Shown one piece after another: positions 19,281-29,439 of a stretch of 64,000 nt of DNA (its first letter is position 1; each line of letters begins with the position of its first letter). The notes beneath the pieces are model-generated. The model searched no databases, was not told where the DNA came from, and saw only the letters and a program-made list of their open reading frames with translations. The position numbers and the translations under genes are program-made. The stretch covers positions 141,271-205,270 of the forward strand of contig NZ_FNBE01000007.1 in NCBI RefSeq assembly GCF_900102195.1, written 5' to 3'. The stretch is from Pseudonocardia oroxyli. GTDB taxonomy: Bacteria; Actinomycetota; Actinomycetes; Mycobacteriales; Pseudonocardiaceae.

Positions 19281-20787
19281 CCAGCTTCCCGGTGGGCGTG
19301 CGCGGCAGCTCGGCGACGAAGTCGACCGTGCGCGGGCACTTGTAGTGCGCGATCCGGCCCCGGACGAACTCGAGGATCTCCTGCTCGAGCTCCGGCCCGG
19401 GCGTCGCCCCCTCGGCGGTCTCGACGACGGCCTTGACCTGTTCCCCCATCTCCTCGTCCGGGACACCGATCACCCCGACGTCCTGCACGGCGGGGTGCAG
19501 GGCCAACGCGTCCTCGATCTCCTGCGGGTAGATGTTCACCCCGCCAGAGATGATCATGAAGGCCTGGCGGTCGGTGAGATGGAGCCAGCCGTCCTCGTCG
19601 ACGTAGCCGAGGTCGCCCGTGGTGGCCCAGTCCGGATGGCCCGGATGGCGCGAGTCGGCCGTCTTGGCCACGTCGTTGTGGTAGATGAACAACGGGTTCG
19701 GGCTCTCGAAGTACACCGTGCCGACCTCGTTCGGGCCGAGCTCCGTGCCGTCCTCGCCGCAGACGTGCAGGATCCCGACGGTCGCCCGCCCCACCGAACC
19801 GGGGTGGGCGAGCCACTCCTCGGAGGTGATCCGGGTCTGCCCCGGGGACTCGGTGGAGCTGTAGTACTCCTGCAGCACCGGACCCCACCAGTCGATCATC
19901 CGACGCTTGACCTCGACGGGGCACGGCGCGGCGGCGTGCACGGCGACCTTCAGCGAGGAGAGGTCGTACCGCGACCGCACCTCCGGATCCAGCTTCAGCA
20001 GCCGGACGAACATCGTCGGCACCCACTGGCTGTGCGTGACCCGGTGGCGCTCGATATCCGCCAGCGCCTGCTCCGGTCGGAACCGCTCCGCGACGACCAG
20101 CGTGCCGCCCGTGGCGTGGGTCATCGCCCCGAACCGCAGCGGAGCCGAGTGGTACTGCGGGGCGGGCGAGTAGTAGACCGTGTCGGAGTCCCAGCCGTAG
20201 ACGGGCGCGAAGACCTCCAGCATCGCGTCGCCGGGCTCGTGGACCTTCCGCTGGGGCAGGTCGCGGGTGATCCCCTTCGGACGCCCGGTGGTGCCGGACG
20301 AGTAGAGCATGTCCATGCCGGCGGGCTCGTCCGGCAGCGGATCGGCCGACACCGCGGCCAGCGCCGCCTCGTAGTCCTCGTGTCCGGGGATCTCCCCGCC
20401 CACGGCGAGCCTGCGCCGCACCCCGGGGGTGTCCGCGACGATGCCCTCGCCGATCCCGGGCAGGTTCGCCGAGACCACGAGCACCCGCGCCGCGCAGTCG
20501 TCGACGATGTAGGCGACCTCGGCCGGGGTGAGGTGGCTGTTCACCGCCGTGACGACCAGTCCCGACCGCACCGCCGCCCAGTAGGCCTCGAAGACCTCCG
20601 GACGGTTCTCCAGCACGACGGCCACGTGGTCGCCCGGCCCCAACCCGGTCTCCGCGAAGACCCGGGCGAGCCGGATGGACCGCTCGTCCAGCTCGCCGTA
20701 GGTCTGGACCCGGCCGTCCAACGGACCGCCGCTCATGATCGTCGCCGGATGGTCCGGCCGCGTCCTCGCCCAGGTTCCCGGATACAC
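19249..20787 (-). CDS. fadD: AMP-forming acyl-CoA synthetase
   Basis: Activates a carboxylic acid as acyl-AMP and then acyl-CoA. 512 residues. ANL-family motifs: P-loop MLYSSGTTGRPKGI near 170, QEYYSSTES (A5), TGDLGYVDEDGWLHLTDR (A7-A8) and the catalytic Lys in PRTPTGKLVKRR (A10) near the end. Begins with GTG 20787, only 34 bases after the stop of a second synthetase, so the two form an operon. The residues PQYHSAPLRFG at the binding pocket suggest a medium or ring acid rather than acetate, but the substrate cannot be assigned. Confidence 0.88.
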   Translation of the reverse strand: MYPGTWARTRPDHPATIMSGGPLDGRVQTYGELDERSIRLARVFAETGLGPGDHVAVVLENRPEVFEAYWAAVRSGLVVTAVNSHLTPAEVAYIVDDCAARVLVVSANLPGIGEGIVADTPGVRRRLAVGGEIPGHEDYEAALAAVSADPLPDEPAGMDMLYSSGTTGRPKGITRDLPQRKVHEPGDAMLEVFAPVYGWDSDTVYYSPAPQYHSAPLRFGAMTHATGGTLVVAERFRPEQALADIERHRVTHSQWVPTMFVRLLKLDPEVRSRYDLSSLKVAVHAAAPCPVEVKRRMIDWWGPVLQEYYSSTESPGQTRITSEEWLAHPGSVGRATVGILHVCGEDGTELGPNEVGTVYFESPNPLFIYHNDVAKTADSRHPGHPDWATTGDLGYVDEDGWLHLTDRQAFMIISGGVNIYPQEIEDALALHPAVQDVGVIGVPDEEMGEQVKAVVETAEGATPGPELEQEILEFVRGRIAHYKCPRTVDFVAELPRTPTGKLVKRRILERYR

Positions 20788-20821
20788 GTCAGATTCCCGC
20801 CGCGCTGCGCATGCCTCTGTT

Positions 20822-22438
20822 CTAGCGCGCTGAACGATCGTTCGCTAGCTCCGCGTGTTGCACCCGCAGGTCCTTCTTCAGGATCTTGCCGCTGGGGTTC
20901 TTCGGCAGGGAGTCGGCCAGCACCACGTACTTGGGCCGCTTGTAGCCGGCGAGCCGCTCCCGCGCGTGGGCGTCGATCTGCTCGCGGGTCAGCTCCACGC
21001 CCTGCTTGGGCACGACGACCGCGGTCACGGCCTCGATCCAGTGCGGGTGGCTGATCCCGAACACGGCGACCTCGGCCACCCCGTCGAGCAGGTAGAGGGC
21101 CTCCTCGACCTCCCGGGAGGCGACGTTCTCCCCGCCGGTCTTGATCATGTCCTTCTTGCGGTCGACGACGGCCAGGTAGCCGTTCTCGTCGATGACCCCC
21201 AGGTCCCCGGAGTGGAACCAGCCGTTCCGGAACGAGGCGGCGGTCTTCTCCTCGTCGTTGTAGTAGCCCAGCGCGGCGTGCGGGGAGCGGTGCACGATCT
21301 CCCCCACCTCGCCCGTGGGGACCGGGTTGTCGTCGTCGTCGACCACGCGGGTCTCGACGTTGAGCGAGGCGCGGCCCGCGCTGCCCGCCATGGGCAGCTG
21401 CTCGTCGGGGCTCAGGATCGTGGCCAGCGGGGACATCTCGGTCTGGCCGTAGAAGTTCCACAGCCGCACGTCCGGCAACCGGCGCTGGATCTCGCGGAGC
21501 ACCTCGACCGGCATCGCCGCGGCGCCGTAGTAGCCCTTGCGCAGACTGGACAGGTCCCGGCTGTCGAAGTCCGGGTGCCGCAGCAGCGAGATCCACACCG
21601 TGGGCGGGCAGAACAGCTTCGTGGCCCGCTCCCGCTCGATCGTGGCGAGGATGGTGCCCGCGTCCGCGCCCGGGAGGATCACACTCGTCGCGCCGAGGTA
21701 GACGTCGACGGAGAAGAAGCAGTCCAGCTGCGCGCAGTGGTACATCGGCAGCGAGTGGACCTCGACGTCCTCGCTCGTCATGCCGCCGTCGACGATGCAG
21801 GACACGTACTGGCTGATCAACGACTTGGACGAGAGCATCACGCCCTTGGGGCGGGACTCGGTGCCGGAGGTGTACATCAGGCGCAGCGGGTCGTCGTCGC
21901 CGACCGGGACGTCGACGGGTTCGGGTGAGCCCTCGGCGATCCAGGAGCCCACGTCCTCCCAGTCCCCGGTGGGTGCCGCGCCGGAGAGGGCGACCCAGCC
22001 GCGCACCCCGCCGGTCAGCCCGGCCGTGGCGATCGCCTTCTCCGCGGTCGGGGCGAGGGCGTCCTCGGCGACCAGGCCCGAGGCGCCGGAGTGGGACAGG
22101 ATGTAGGCGATCTCGTCCGCGTTGAGCATGAAGTTCACCGGCACGAGCACCACGCCGAGCCGCGCGGTGGCGAAGGCCAGCACCGCGAACTCCCACGAGT
22201 TGTGGCTCAGCAGGGCGAGCCGGTCCCCCTTGGCGAGGCCCCGCGCGGCCAGGGAGTTCGCGCAGCGGTTCACCGCGTCGTCGAACTCGGCGAAGGTGGC
22301 CCGGCGCTCGCCCGCCACCACGGCGAGCTTGGTCGGGTACCGCTTCGCCGTGCGGTGCAGCAGGTCACCGAGCGCGTGCCGGCGGGCCCGCGCGATGGCG
22401 GCGGTGGTCTCGGGCGTGAAGGCTGCGACGTCGGACAC
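20822..22438 (-). CDS. fadD: AMP-forming acyl-CoA synthetase, second paralogue
   Basis: 538 residues, ANL superfamily. The P-loop is RLMYTSGTESRPKGVMLS, where TES replaces the common TTG, a variant seen in many actinobacterial FadD proteins. Also seen: WNFYGQTEMSPL (A5), FHSGDLGVIDENGYLAVVDR (A7-A8), and SLPKNPSGKILKKDL with the A10 Lys. It precedes the first synthetase in the same leftward operon. Sequence identity between the two looks low, so they probably activate different acids. The methionine aminopeptidase gene ends 45 bases upstream on the same strand. Confidence 0.88.
   Translation of the reverse strand: MSDVAAFTPETTAAIARARRHALGDLLHRTAKRYPTKLAVVAGERRATFAEFDDAVNRCANSLAARGLAKGDRLALLSHNSWEFAVLAFATARLGVVLVPVNFMLNADEIAYILSHSGASGLVAEDALAPTAEKAIATAGLTGGVRGWVALSGAAPTGDWEDVGSWIAEGSPEPVDVPVGDDDPLRLMYTSGTESRPKGVMLSSKSLISQYVSCIVDGGMTSEDVEVHSLPMYHCAQLDCFFSVDVYLGATSVILPGADAGTILATIERERATKLFCPPTVWISLLRHPDFDSRDLSSLRKGYYGAAAMPVEVLREIQRRLPDVRLWNFYGQTEMSPLATILSPDEQLPMAGSAGRASLNVETRVVDDDDNPVPTGEVGEIVHRSPHAALGYYNDEEKTAASFRNGWFHSGDLGVIDENGYLAVVDRKKDMIKTGGENVASREVEEALYLLDGVAEVAVFGISHPHWIEAVTAVVVPKQGVELTREQIDAHARERLAGYKRPKYVVLADSLPKNPSGKILKKDLRVQHAELANDRSAR
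20832..20843. promoter_or_regulatory. Palindrome GAACGATCGTTC at the junction of two fadD genes
   Basis: A perfect 12-base palindrome within the last codons of the upstream synthetase, flanked by CTAGCG (20823-20828) and CGCTAG (20843-20848). It lies 45 bases before the start of the next fadD. It resembles TetR half-site arrangements, but could be a stem that attenuates read-through. Confidence 0.35.
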
Positions 22439-22452
22439 GCCTGGATCCTGCC

Positions 22453-22470
22453 CGAGCGGCCGGCCGTTCG
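22453..22470. terminator. GC palindrome after methionine aminopeptidase
   Basis: CGAGCGGCCGGCCGTTCG is an 18-base palindrome with one wobble pair in the 45-base gap between map and the following synthetase. It may weaken read-through or be an operator for fadD; no T-tract is present. Confidence 0.3.
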
Positions 22471-22483
22471 ACAGTCCTCGACC

Positions 22484-23251
22484 TCAGGGAACGGTGAGGA
22501 TCCGCGGGCCCTGCTCGGTGATCGCGATGGTGTGCTCGGCGTGGGCGGCGCGGCTGCCGTCCGCGGTGCGCAGGGTCCAGCCGTCCTTGTCGTGGCGGTA
22601 GGCGTCCGTGCCGCCCGCGATCAGCATCGGCTCGATGGCGATGACCAGGCCGGGCCGCAGGCGCAGGCCGCGGCGGGGCTTGGCCTCGTTCGGGACGTGC
22701 GGCTCCTCGTGCATCGACCGCCCGACGCCGTGGCCCCCGTGGTCGGCCAGCATGCCGTAGCCCGCGGCGCGGGCGACCTGTGCGATCGCGTGCCCGACGT
22801 CCCCCATCTGCGCGCCCGGCTGCGCGGCGGCGATGCCCGCGGCCAGGGACGCCTCCGTGGTGGCGATCAGCTCCTTGTCCGCGACACCGCCCTCGCCGAC
22901 CACCGTGCTGAACGCCGCGTCGGCGCACCAGCCGTCCAAATGCACGGCGAAGTCCACCGAGAGGAGGTCCCCCGGGCGGAGCTTCGTGCGGGCCGGGATG
23001 CCGTGGACGACGGCGTCGTTCACGCTGACGCAGAGCACGCCCGGGTACGGGCCCGGCGCCCAGCGCGGGTGGTAGCCCTTGAAGCTCGAGACCGCGCCCG
23101 CCTCGGCGATCAGCTCGGCGGCGAGCGCGTCCAGCTCGGTCGGCCGGACACCGGGGGCGGCCCGTTCGCGCACGGCGGCGAGGATGCGGGCCACCACGGA
23201 CCCGGCGGCGGCGATCGCGTCGACCTCGCCGGGCGTCTTCAACTCGATCAC
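22484..23251 (-). CDS. map: Type I methionine aminopeptidase
   Basis: Removes the N-terminal methionine from new proteins in the cytoplasm. 255 residues. All metal ligands are in place: Asp100 (LLSVDFAV), Asp111 (GWCADAAF), His174 (HGGHGVG), Glu207 (AIEPML) and Glu239 (AEHTI), with His83 in AVVHGIP. No SH3-like N-terminal extension, so it is the short form. It is not next to secY/adk as many map genes are, so it is probably one of several paralogues. Its promoter region is shared with an XRE regulator gene whose palindrome lies just upstream. Confidence 0.94.
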   Translation of the reverse strand: MIELKTPGEVDAIAAAGSVVARILAAVRERAAPGVRPTELDALAAELIAEAGAVSSFKGYHPRWAPGPYPGVLCVSVNDAVVHGIPARTKLRPGDLLSVDFAVHLDGWCADAAFSTVVGEGGVADKELIATTEASLAAGIAAAQPGAQMGDVGHAIAQVARAAGYGMLADHGGHGVGRSMHEEPHVPNEAKPRRGLRLRPGLVIAIEPMLIAGGTDAYRHDKDGWTLRTADGSRAAHAEHTIAITEQGPRILTVP

Positions 23252-23260
23252 GGGGATAAG

Positions 23261-23272
23261 AATACCGGTATT
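23261..23272. promoter_or_regulatory. Palindrome AATACCGGTATT between map and XRE gene
   Basis: A perfect 12-base palindrome fills half of the 24-base gap between the two divergent start codons. It ends three bases before the XRE ATG, so the XRE mRNA is probably leaderless or nearly so. A dimer of the XRE protein bound here would block both genes. Confidence 0.5.
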
Positions 23273-23275
23273 AGT

Positions 23276-23554
23276 ATGACGACCATGGTGCGCGTCCCCT
23301 TGACCCCCGAGGACCGCGAGCGCGGCGAGCGGCTGGGTGCGCTGCTGCGTGCGGCCCGCGGTGACCGGAGCATCGGGGCCGTCGCGGCGGCCGCCCAGAT
23401 CTCCCCCGAGACGCTGCGGAAGATCGAGACCGGCCGGATCCCGACCCCCGCGTTCTTCACCGTGGCCGCGCTGGCGGCGGAGCTGGGCATCGAGCTGGAG
23501 GCCCTGGCCGGGTGCGGGCGCACGGCCGGGACGGAACCCGCGGGCGCGGCGTGA
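23276..23554 (+). CDS. XRE-family helix-turn-helix regulator
   Basis: 92 residues, essentially a single Cro/C1-type DNA-binding domain: ERLGALLRAARGDRSIGAVA, then AAQISPETLRKIETGRIP with the recognition helix, and FFTVAALAAELGIELEALAG. ATG 23276 is the first of two close starts (another at 23285). Divergent from map over a 24-base gap containing a palindrome; its stop overlaps the GTG of a membrane protein gene (GTGA), so the two are co-translated. Autoregulation is likely. Confidence 0.82.
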   Translation: MTTMVRVPLTPEDRERGERLGALLRAARGDRSIGAVAAAAQISPETLRKIETGRIPTPAFFTVAALAAELGIELEALAGCGRTAGTEPAGAA

Positions 23555-23982
23555 GCGCCGCCGATCCCGCCGCCTTCGCCGCCTCGGTGCGCAGGGCGGC
23601 GAAGGCGGGCCCGTACGTCGTCGAACGGACCGAGGGCGGGTTCACGATGACCGCCGAGGTCACCGGCCCGCCACAGGCCCGCGGGCGGCGGGACCGCGAG
23701 CGCCTCACCCACGTCGTCGTGCTCGATCCGGCCGCCGGGACCTACGCGGTCACCGACCGCCGCGAGCGGCTCGGCGAGGCCGAGTCCGCGGGCTCGCTCC
23801 TGCGCCTGGACAGGAAGGTCCCGGTCGACCCCGGCGTCGAGGCGCACCGGATGCTGGCGAGCGCCGCCGCCGAGCTGGGCTGGACGCCCGCCCGGAAGCC
23901 GATCAGCCCCGCCCTGGTGGCCGGGATCACCGCCGCGGTCCTCGCCGCCGTCCTCGTCGTGGCGCTGCTGCTCATCCTCTGA
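23551..23982 (+). CDS. Hypothetical single-pass membrane protein
   Basis: 143 residues, family not recognised. The N-terminal 115 residues are soluble with a beta-rich middle (THVVVLDPAAGTYAVTDRRE) and the C-terminus is one hydrophobic helix (PALVAGITAAVLAAVLVVAL) with only a few residues after it, so it looks like a tail-anchored protein facing the cytoplasm. GTG 23551 overlaps the XRE stop. The pairing suggests a regulator-plus-membrane-partner unit, though the link could be only transcriptional. Confidence 0.72.
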   Translation: MSAADPAAFAASVRRAAKAGPYVVERTEGGFTMTAEVTGPPQARGRRDRERLTHVVVLDPAAGTYAVTDRRERLGEAESAGSLLRLDRKVPVDPGVEAHRMLASAAAELGWTPARKPISPALVAGITAAVLAAVLVVALLLIL

Positions 23983-23984
23983 CG

Positions 23985-24008
23985 CCGCATTGTGGATCCA
24001 CGATGCGG
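23985..24008. repeat. Palindromic repeat family D, copy 1
   Basis: CCGCAT and ATGCGG enclose the near-palindrome TTGTGGATCCACG, giving an approximately 11-base-pair stem with one wobble, immediately after the stop at 23982. Related hairpins follow at 27278-27312 and 55471-55534. Confidence 0.65.
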
Positions 24009-24036
24009 GCGCGCGGGCGGCGCCTAGACTTGATCC

Positions 24037-26325
<2,289 letters not shown>

Positions 26326-26403
26326 TCGAGCGGCGTAGGCGTTGGTCGGGCGACCCCGCCTCCCCCGCGTGACCCGGTGCGGGGCGCCGCCTAGGGTGGC
26401 GAT

Positions 26404-27279
26404 ATGTCCGTTTCAAACGTTGCGCGCGGCATGGCCATCGGCGCGGTCGAGGTCGTCCCCGGCGTCAGCGGGGGCACGATCGCGCTGGTCGTCGGGGTGT
26501 ACGAGAAGCTGATCGCGGCGGCCGGGCACCTGGTCTCGGCCCTGCGCGGCCTGCCAGAGGGACTGCGGCGGCAGGGTTTCGCCCGCACCCGCGCCGCCCT
26601 GGCGGAGGTGGACTGGAGGCTGGTCCTGGCCGTCGGCGTCGGGATGGTGGCGGCGGTCCTCGTGGCCGCCCAGCTGCTCCCGCCGATCATCGACGGGCAC
26701 CCGGTCGGCACCCGCGCCCTGTTCTTCGGCATGGTCGCGGCCACCCTGACCGTGCCGTTCCTCGCCCTCGGCGGGCGGCTCCGTCCGGTCGAGTGGGCGC
26801 TGTTCGGGGGCATCACCGTGCTGACCGCGGTGCTCACCGGGCTCCCGCCCGCCGACCTGTCCGATCCACCGCTGTGGATCGTCGTGCCGGCGGCGGCCGC
26901 GGCGGTGTGCGCGCTCGTGCTGCCGGGACTGTCCGGCTCGTTCCTGCTGCTCGCCCTGGGCCTCTACGAGCCGACCCTGCGGGCGGTGGCGGACCGGGAC
27001 GCCGCGTACCTCGGCGCGTTCCTGCTGGGCGCACTGCTGGGGCTGGGTGCTTTCGTGAAGCTGCTCCAGCACCTGCTGGAGCACCACCGCAGGCTGGTCA
27101 TGGCCGCGATGGCGGGGTTCCTGCTCGGCGCGCTGCGCGCGCTGTGGCCGTGGCAGACCGAGGACCGCGGGCTGCTGGTCCCCGACGCGGCGTGGGGGGC
27201 CATGGTCCCGGTCGCCCTGGCGGGCGCGGTCGTGGTGGCGGCCCTCTCCGTCTACCAACACCGCCGAGACCACACCTGA
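26404..27279 (+). CDS. popT: DUF368 membrane protein, probable undecaprenyl-phosphate translocase
   Basis: 291 residues with about eight to nine membrane helices. The DUF368 signature MAIGAVEVVPGVSGGTIALV occurs at residues 10-29, with a second inverted copy ALVLPGLSGSFLLLALGLYE near 178, as expected for a duplicated re-entrant fold. DUF368 proteins (PopT) have been shown to return undecaprenyl phosphate across the membrane for reuse in wall synthesis; I assign this by family. Monocistronic, 78 bases after the molybdoenzyme and facing an aminotransferase, with a family D hairpin between. Confidence 0.85.
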   Translation: MSVSNVARGMAIGAVEVVPGVSGGTIALVVGVYEKLIAAAGHLVSALRGLPEGLRRQGFARTRAALAEVDWRLVLAVGVGMVAAVLVAAQLLPPIIDGHPVGTRALFFGMVAATLTVPFLALGGRLRPVEWALFGGITVLTAVLTGLPPADLSDPPLWIVVPAAAAAVCALVLPGLSGSFLLLALGLYEPTLRAVADRDAAYLGAFLLGALLGLGAFVKLLQHLLEHHRRLVMAAMAGFLLGALRALWPWQTEDRGLLVPDAAWGAMVPVALAGAVVVAALSVYQHRRDHT

Positions 27280-27312
27280 CCAGGCGGCATCGTGGCTCCA
27301 CACTGCGTGGTC
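27278..27312. repeat. Palindromic repeat family D, copy 2
   Basis: GACCA (27278-27282) pairs with TGGTC (27308-27312), and inside them GCATCGTGG faces CCACACTGC with two mismatches. It sits exactly between the stop codons of convergent genes and includes the last bases of both. Confidence 0.6.
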
Positions 27313-28435
27313 AGAGGCGGGAGAGTGCCTGTTCCAGGACCTCGGTGCGTTTGCAGAAGGCGAAGCGGAGCAGGGTCGGGGCGAGATCCGGGTCGTCGCA
27401 GAAGACGCTGACCGGGACGGCCGCGACGCCGACCTTCTCCGGCATGGCCCGGGCGTACTCGGCCGCGTCCGTCACACCCAGCGGCGCCAGGTCGGCGACG
27501 ACGAAGTAGGTGCCGCGCGGCTCGAAGACCCGCATCCCCGCCGCGCGCAGCCCGCTCACCATCAGGTCGCGCTTGGGGCGCAGGCCCGCGGAGATCGCGG
27601 CGTAGTCGGCGGTGGCCAGCGCCGCGGCGACGGCGGGCTGGAACGGGGCGCCGCTGGCGAACGTCAGGAACTGCTTGACCGCCCGGACCGCCGCGACCAG
27701 CCCGGCCGGGCCGTGCACCCAGCCGATCTTCCAGCCGGTGACCGAGAAGGTCTTGCCCGCGCTGGAGATCGTCAGCGTGCGCTCCGCCATGCCGGGCAGC
27801 GTGGCCATCGGGACGTGCTCGGCGTCGAAGGTCATGTGTTCGTAGACCTCGTCGGTGAGGACGACGGCGTCGTGGGCGATCGCGAGGTCGGCGACGGCCC
27901 GCAGGGTGTCCGGGCCGAAGACCGCGCCGGTCGGGTTGTGCGGGGTGTTGACCAGGACGGCCTTCGTGCGCGGCCCGAACGCGGCCCGCAGCTCGGCGGG
28001 ATCGGGCTGGAAGTCCGGCGCGCGCAGCGGCACCGTCCGCCGGGTCGCGCCCGCCATCGCGATCACGGCCGGGTAGGAGTCGTAGTACGGCTCGAAGACG
28101 ACGACCTCGTCCCCCGGCCCGCACAGCGCGAGCACCGCGGCGGCGATCGCCTCGGTGGCCCCGGTCGTGACGAGCACGTCCTGCGCGTCCAGGTCGTAGA
28201 AGCGTCGCTGGTGCGCGGCCACGGCCTCGCGCAGGGCGGGCAGCCCGGGCGCGGGCGGGTACTGGTTGGCGCCCGTCGCGATCGCCTGCTGCGCATCCGC
28301 CAGCAGAGCAGCGGGGCCGTCCTCGTCCGGGAAGCCCTGGCCGAGGTTGATCGCGCCGGTGCGGACCGCGAGCTGGGTGATCTCGGCGAAGATCGTGGAG
28401 GTGAAGGGGCGCAGCCGCGGGACCAGCGGGGTCAT
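27311..28435 (-). CDS. Class I/II PLP-dependent aminotransferase (kynurenine/DapC-type)
   Basis: 374 residues, fold type I. Schiff-base Lys228 is in SSAGKTFSVTGWKIGW; Asn167 (NTPHNPTG) and Asp195 (VVLTDEVYEH) hold the cofactor, and the C-terminal FAFCKR gives the carboxylate-binding Arg. The N-terminal INLGQGFPD is typical of the kynurenine/glutamine transaminase K and succinyl-DAP aminotransferase group. The ATG overlaps the stop of the D-threonine aldolase-like gene, which lies upstream in the same operon. The two together suggest amino-acid salvage, but no specific route is evident. Confidence 0.88.
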   Translation of the reverse strand: MTPLVPRLRPFTSTIFAEITQLAVRTGAINLGQGFPDEDGPAALLADAQQAIATGANQYPPAPGLPALREAVAAHQRRFYDLDAQDVLVTTGATEAIAAAVLALCGPGDEVVVFEPYYDSYPAVIAMAGATRRTVPLRAPDFQPDPAELRAAFGPRTKAVLVNTPHNPTGAVFGPDTLRAVADLAIAHDAVVLTDEVYEHMTFDAEHVPMATLPGMAERTLTISSAGKTFSVTGWKIGWVHGPAGLVAAVRAVKQFLTFASGAPFQPAVAAALATADYAAISAGLRPKRDLMVSGLRAAGMRVFEPRGTYFVVADLAPLGVTDAAEYARAMPEKVGVAAVPVSVFCDDPDLAPTLLRFAFCKRTEVLEQALSRL

Positions 28436-29430
28436 CACCACCCCCGCATGTCGACGGCCCACCGCTCGGCCACCTGCTCGCCGTCGACCAGCCACATCGC
28501 CTCGTGGTAGGCGACGGTCGGGTCGACGTGTGCGGGCACGACCCGGATCCGGTCCCCCACCCGCAGCTTGAGCGCGCCGGGGGCGAAGGTCGTGTGCTCG
28601 TCGGAGCAGAACCAGACCTGGGCACCGGGGATCGTCGGGTTGCCGTGGTCCATGCCCAGCGCCTTCAGCCCGACGTCGACGACGGCGTGGTCCGCCGAGA
28701 CCGAGATGACCGTGCCGAGCACGAACAGGGCCTGCTCGAAGGGGTGCCCGAGCTCGGCGTAGGCGGAGTCCATCAGCGCGTACGAACCCGCCTGAATCTC
28801 CGTTGCCCACTCGTTGAGCCGGTAGGTGCCGGTGCCGCCCGCGGAGACGAGCTCGCCGCCGACCTCCCGCGCCGCGGCGACCAGCTTCTCCATCGACTCC
28901 CGGACCATCCGGCGCTGGTCCTCCTCGGGGCGCACCATCATGAGGTGGCCCTCGTAGCCCATCACGCCGCGGACCTCGAGCCCGTTGCGGCGGGCGAGCT
29001 CGGCCAGCTCGCCCGCCTTCTCCGGTGGGCAGCCGCACCGCGGGAGCCCGACGTTGACGTCGATCACCACCTCGAGGACGTTGCCGCGCAGGGCCGCCGC
29101 GATCGTCTCCCGGGAGTCGACGGCGAGGGTGATCCGCGCGCCGTTGCGGACCAGTGCGCCCAGCCTGCTCGCGTCGACGACCTCGTTGGCCAGCAGCAGA
29201 TCGCCGCCGAGGCCGTGCTCGACCATGACCTCGCACTCGCGGATCGTGGCGCAGGTGAAGCCGGGATGGCCGTTGTCGCGCTGCCAGCGGGCGAGCGAGG
29301 TGCACTTGTGCGCCTTGACGTGGGGGCGCAGCCGGGTGCCCGGCAGTGCGGCGCTCATGGTGTCCAGGTTGCGGCGCAGCGCCCCGCGCTCGACGAGCAG
29401 CGCGGGCGTCACCAGGTCGTCGACGTGCAC
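28435..29430 (-). CDS. D-threonine aldolase / D-serine dehydratase-like protein
   Basis: 331 residues of the alanine racemase-like fold type III PLP family (DSD1/D-threonine aldolase). The PLP lysine is Lys39 in RPHVKAHKCTSLA. The C-terminal metal site expected in this family is seen in VWFCSDEHTTFA and RVVPAHVDPTVAYHE, where His and Cys/Asp bind a divalent metal. The product is therefore likely a D-3-hydroxyamino-acid aldolase or dehydratase. GTG-like overlaps join it to the aminotransferase. The SDR-hydrolase fusion ends only nine bases downstream of... upstream on the same strand, so all three may share a transcript. Confidence 0.85.
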   Translation of the reverse strand: MHVDDLVTPALLVERGALRRNLDTMSAALPGTRLRPHVKAHKCTSLARWQRDNGHPGFTCATIRECEVMVEHGLGGDLLLANEVVDASRLGALVRNGARITLAVDSRETIAAALRGNVLEVVIDVNVGLPRCGCPPEKAGELAELARRNGLEVRGVMGYEGHLMMVRPEEDQRRMVRESMEKLVAAAREVGGELVSAGGTGTYRLNEWATEIQAGSYALMDSAYAELGHPFEQALFVLGTVISVSADHAVVDVGLKALGMDHGNPTIPGAQVWFCSDEHTTFAPGALKLRVGDRIRVVPAHVDPTVAYHEAMWLVDGEQVAERWAVDMRGW

Positions 29431-29439
29431 GTCCGGACG

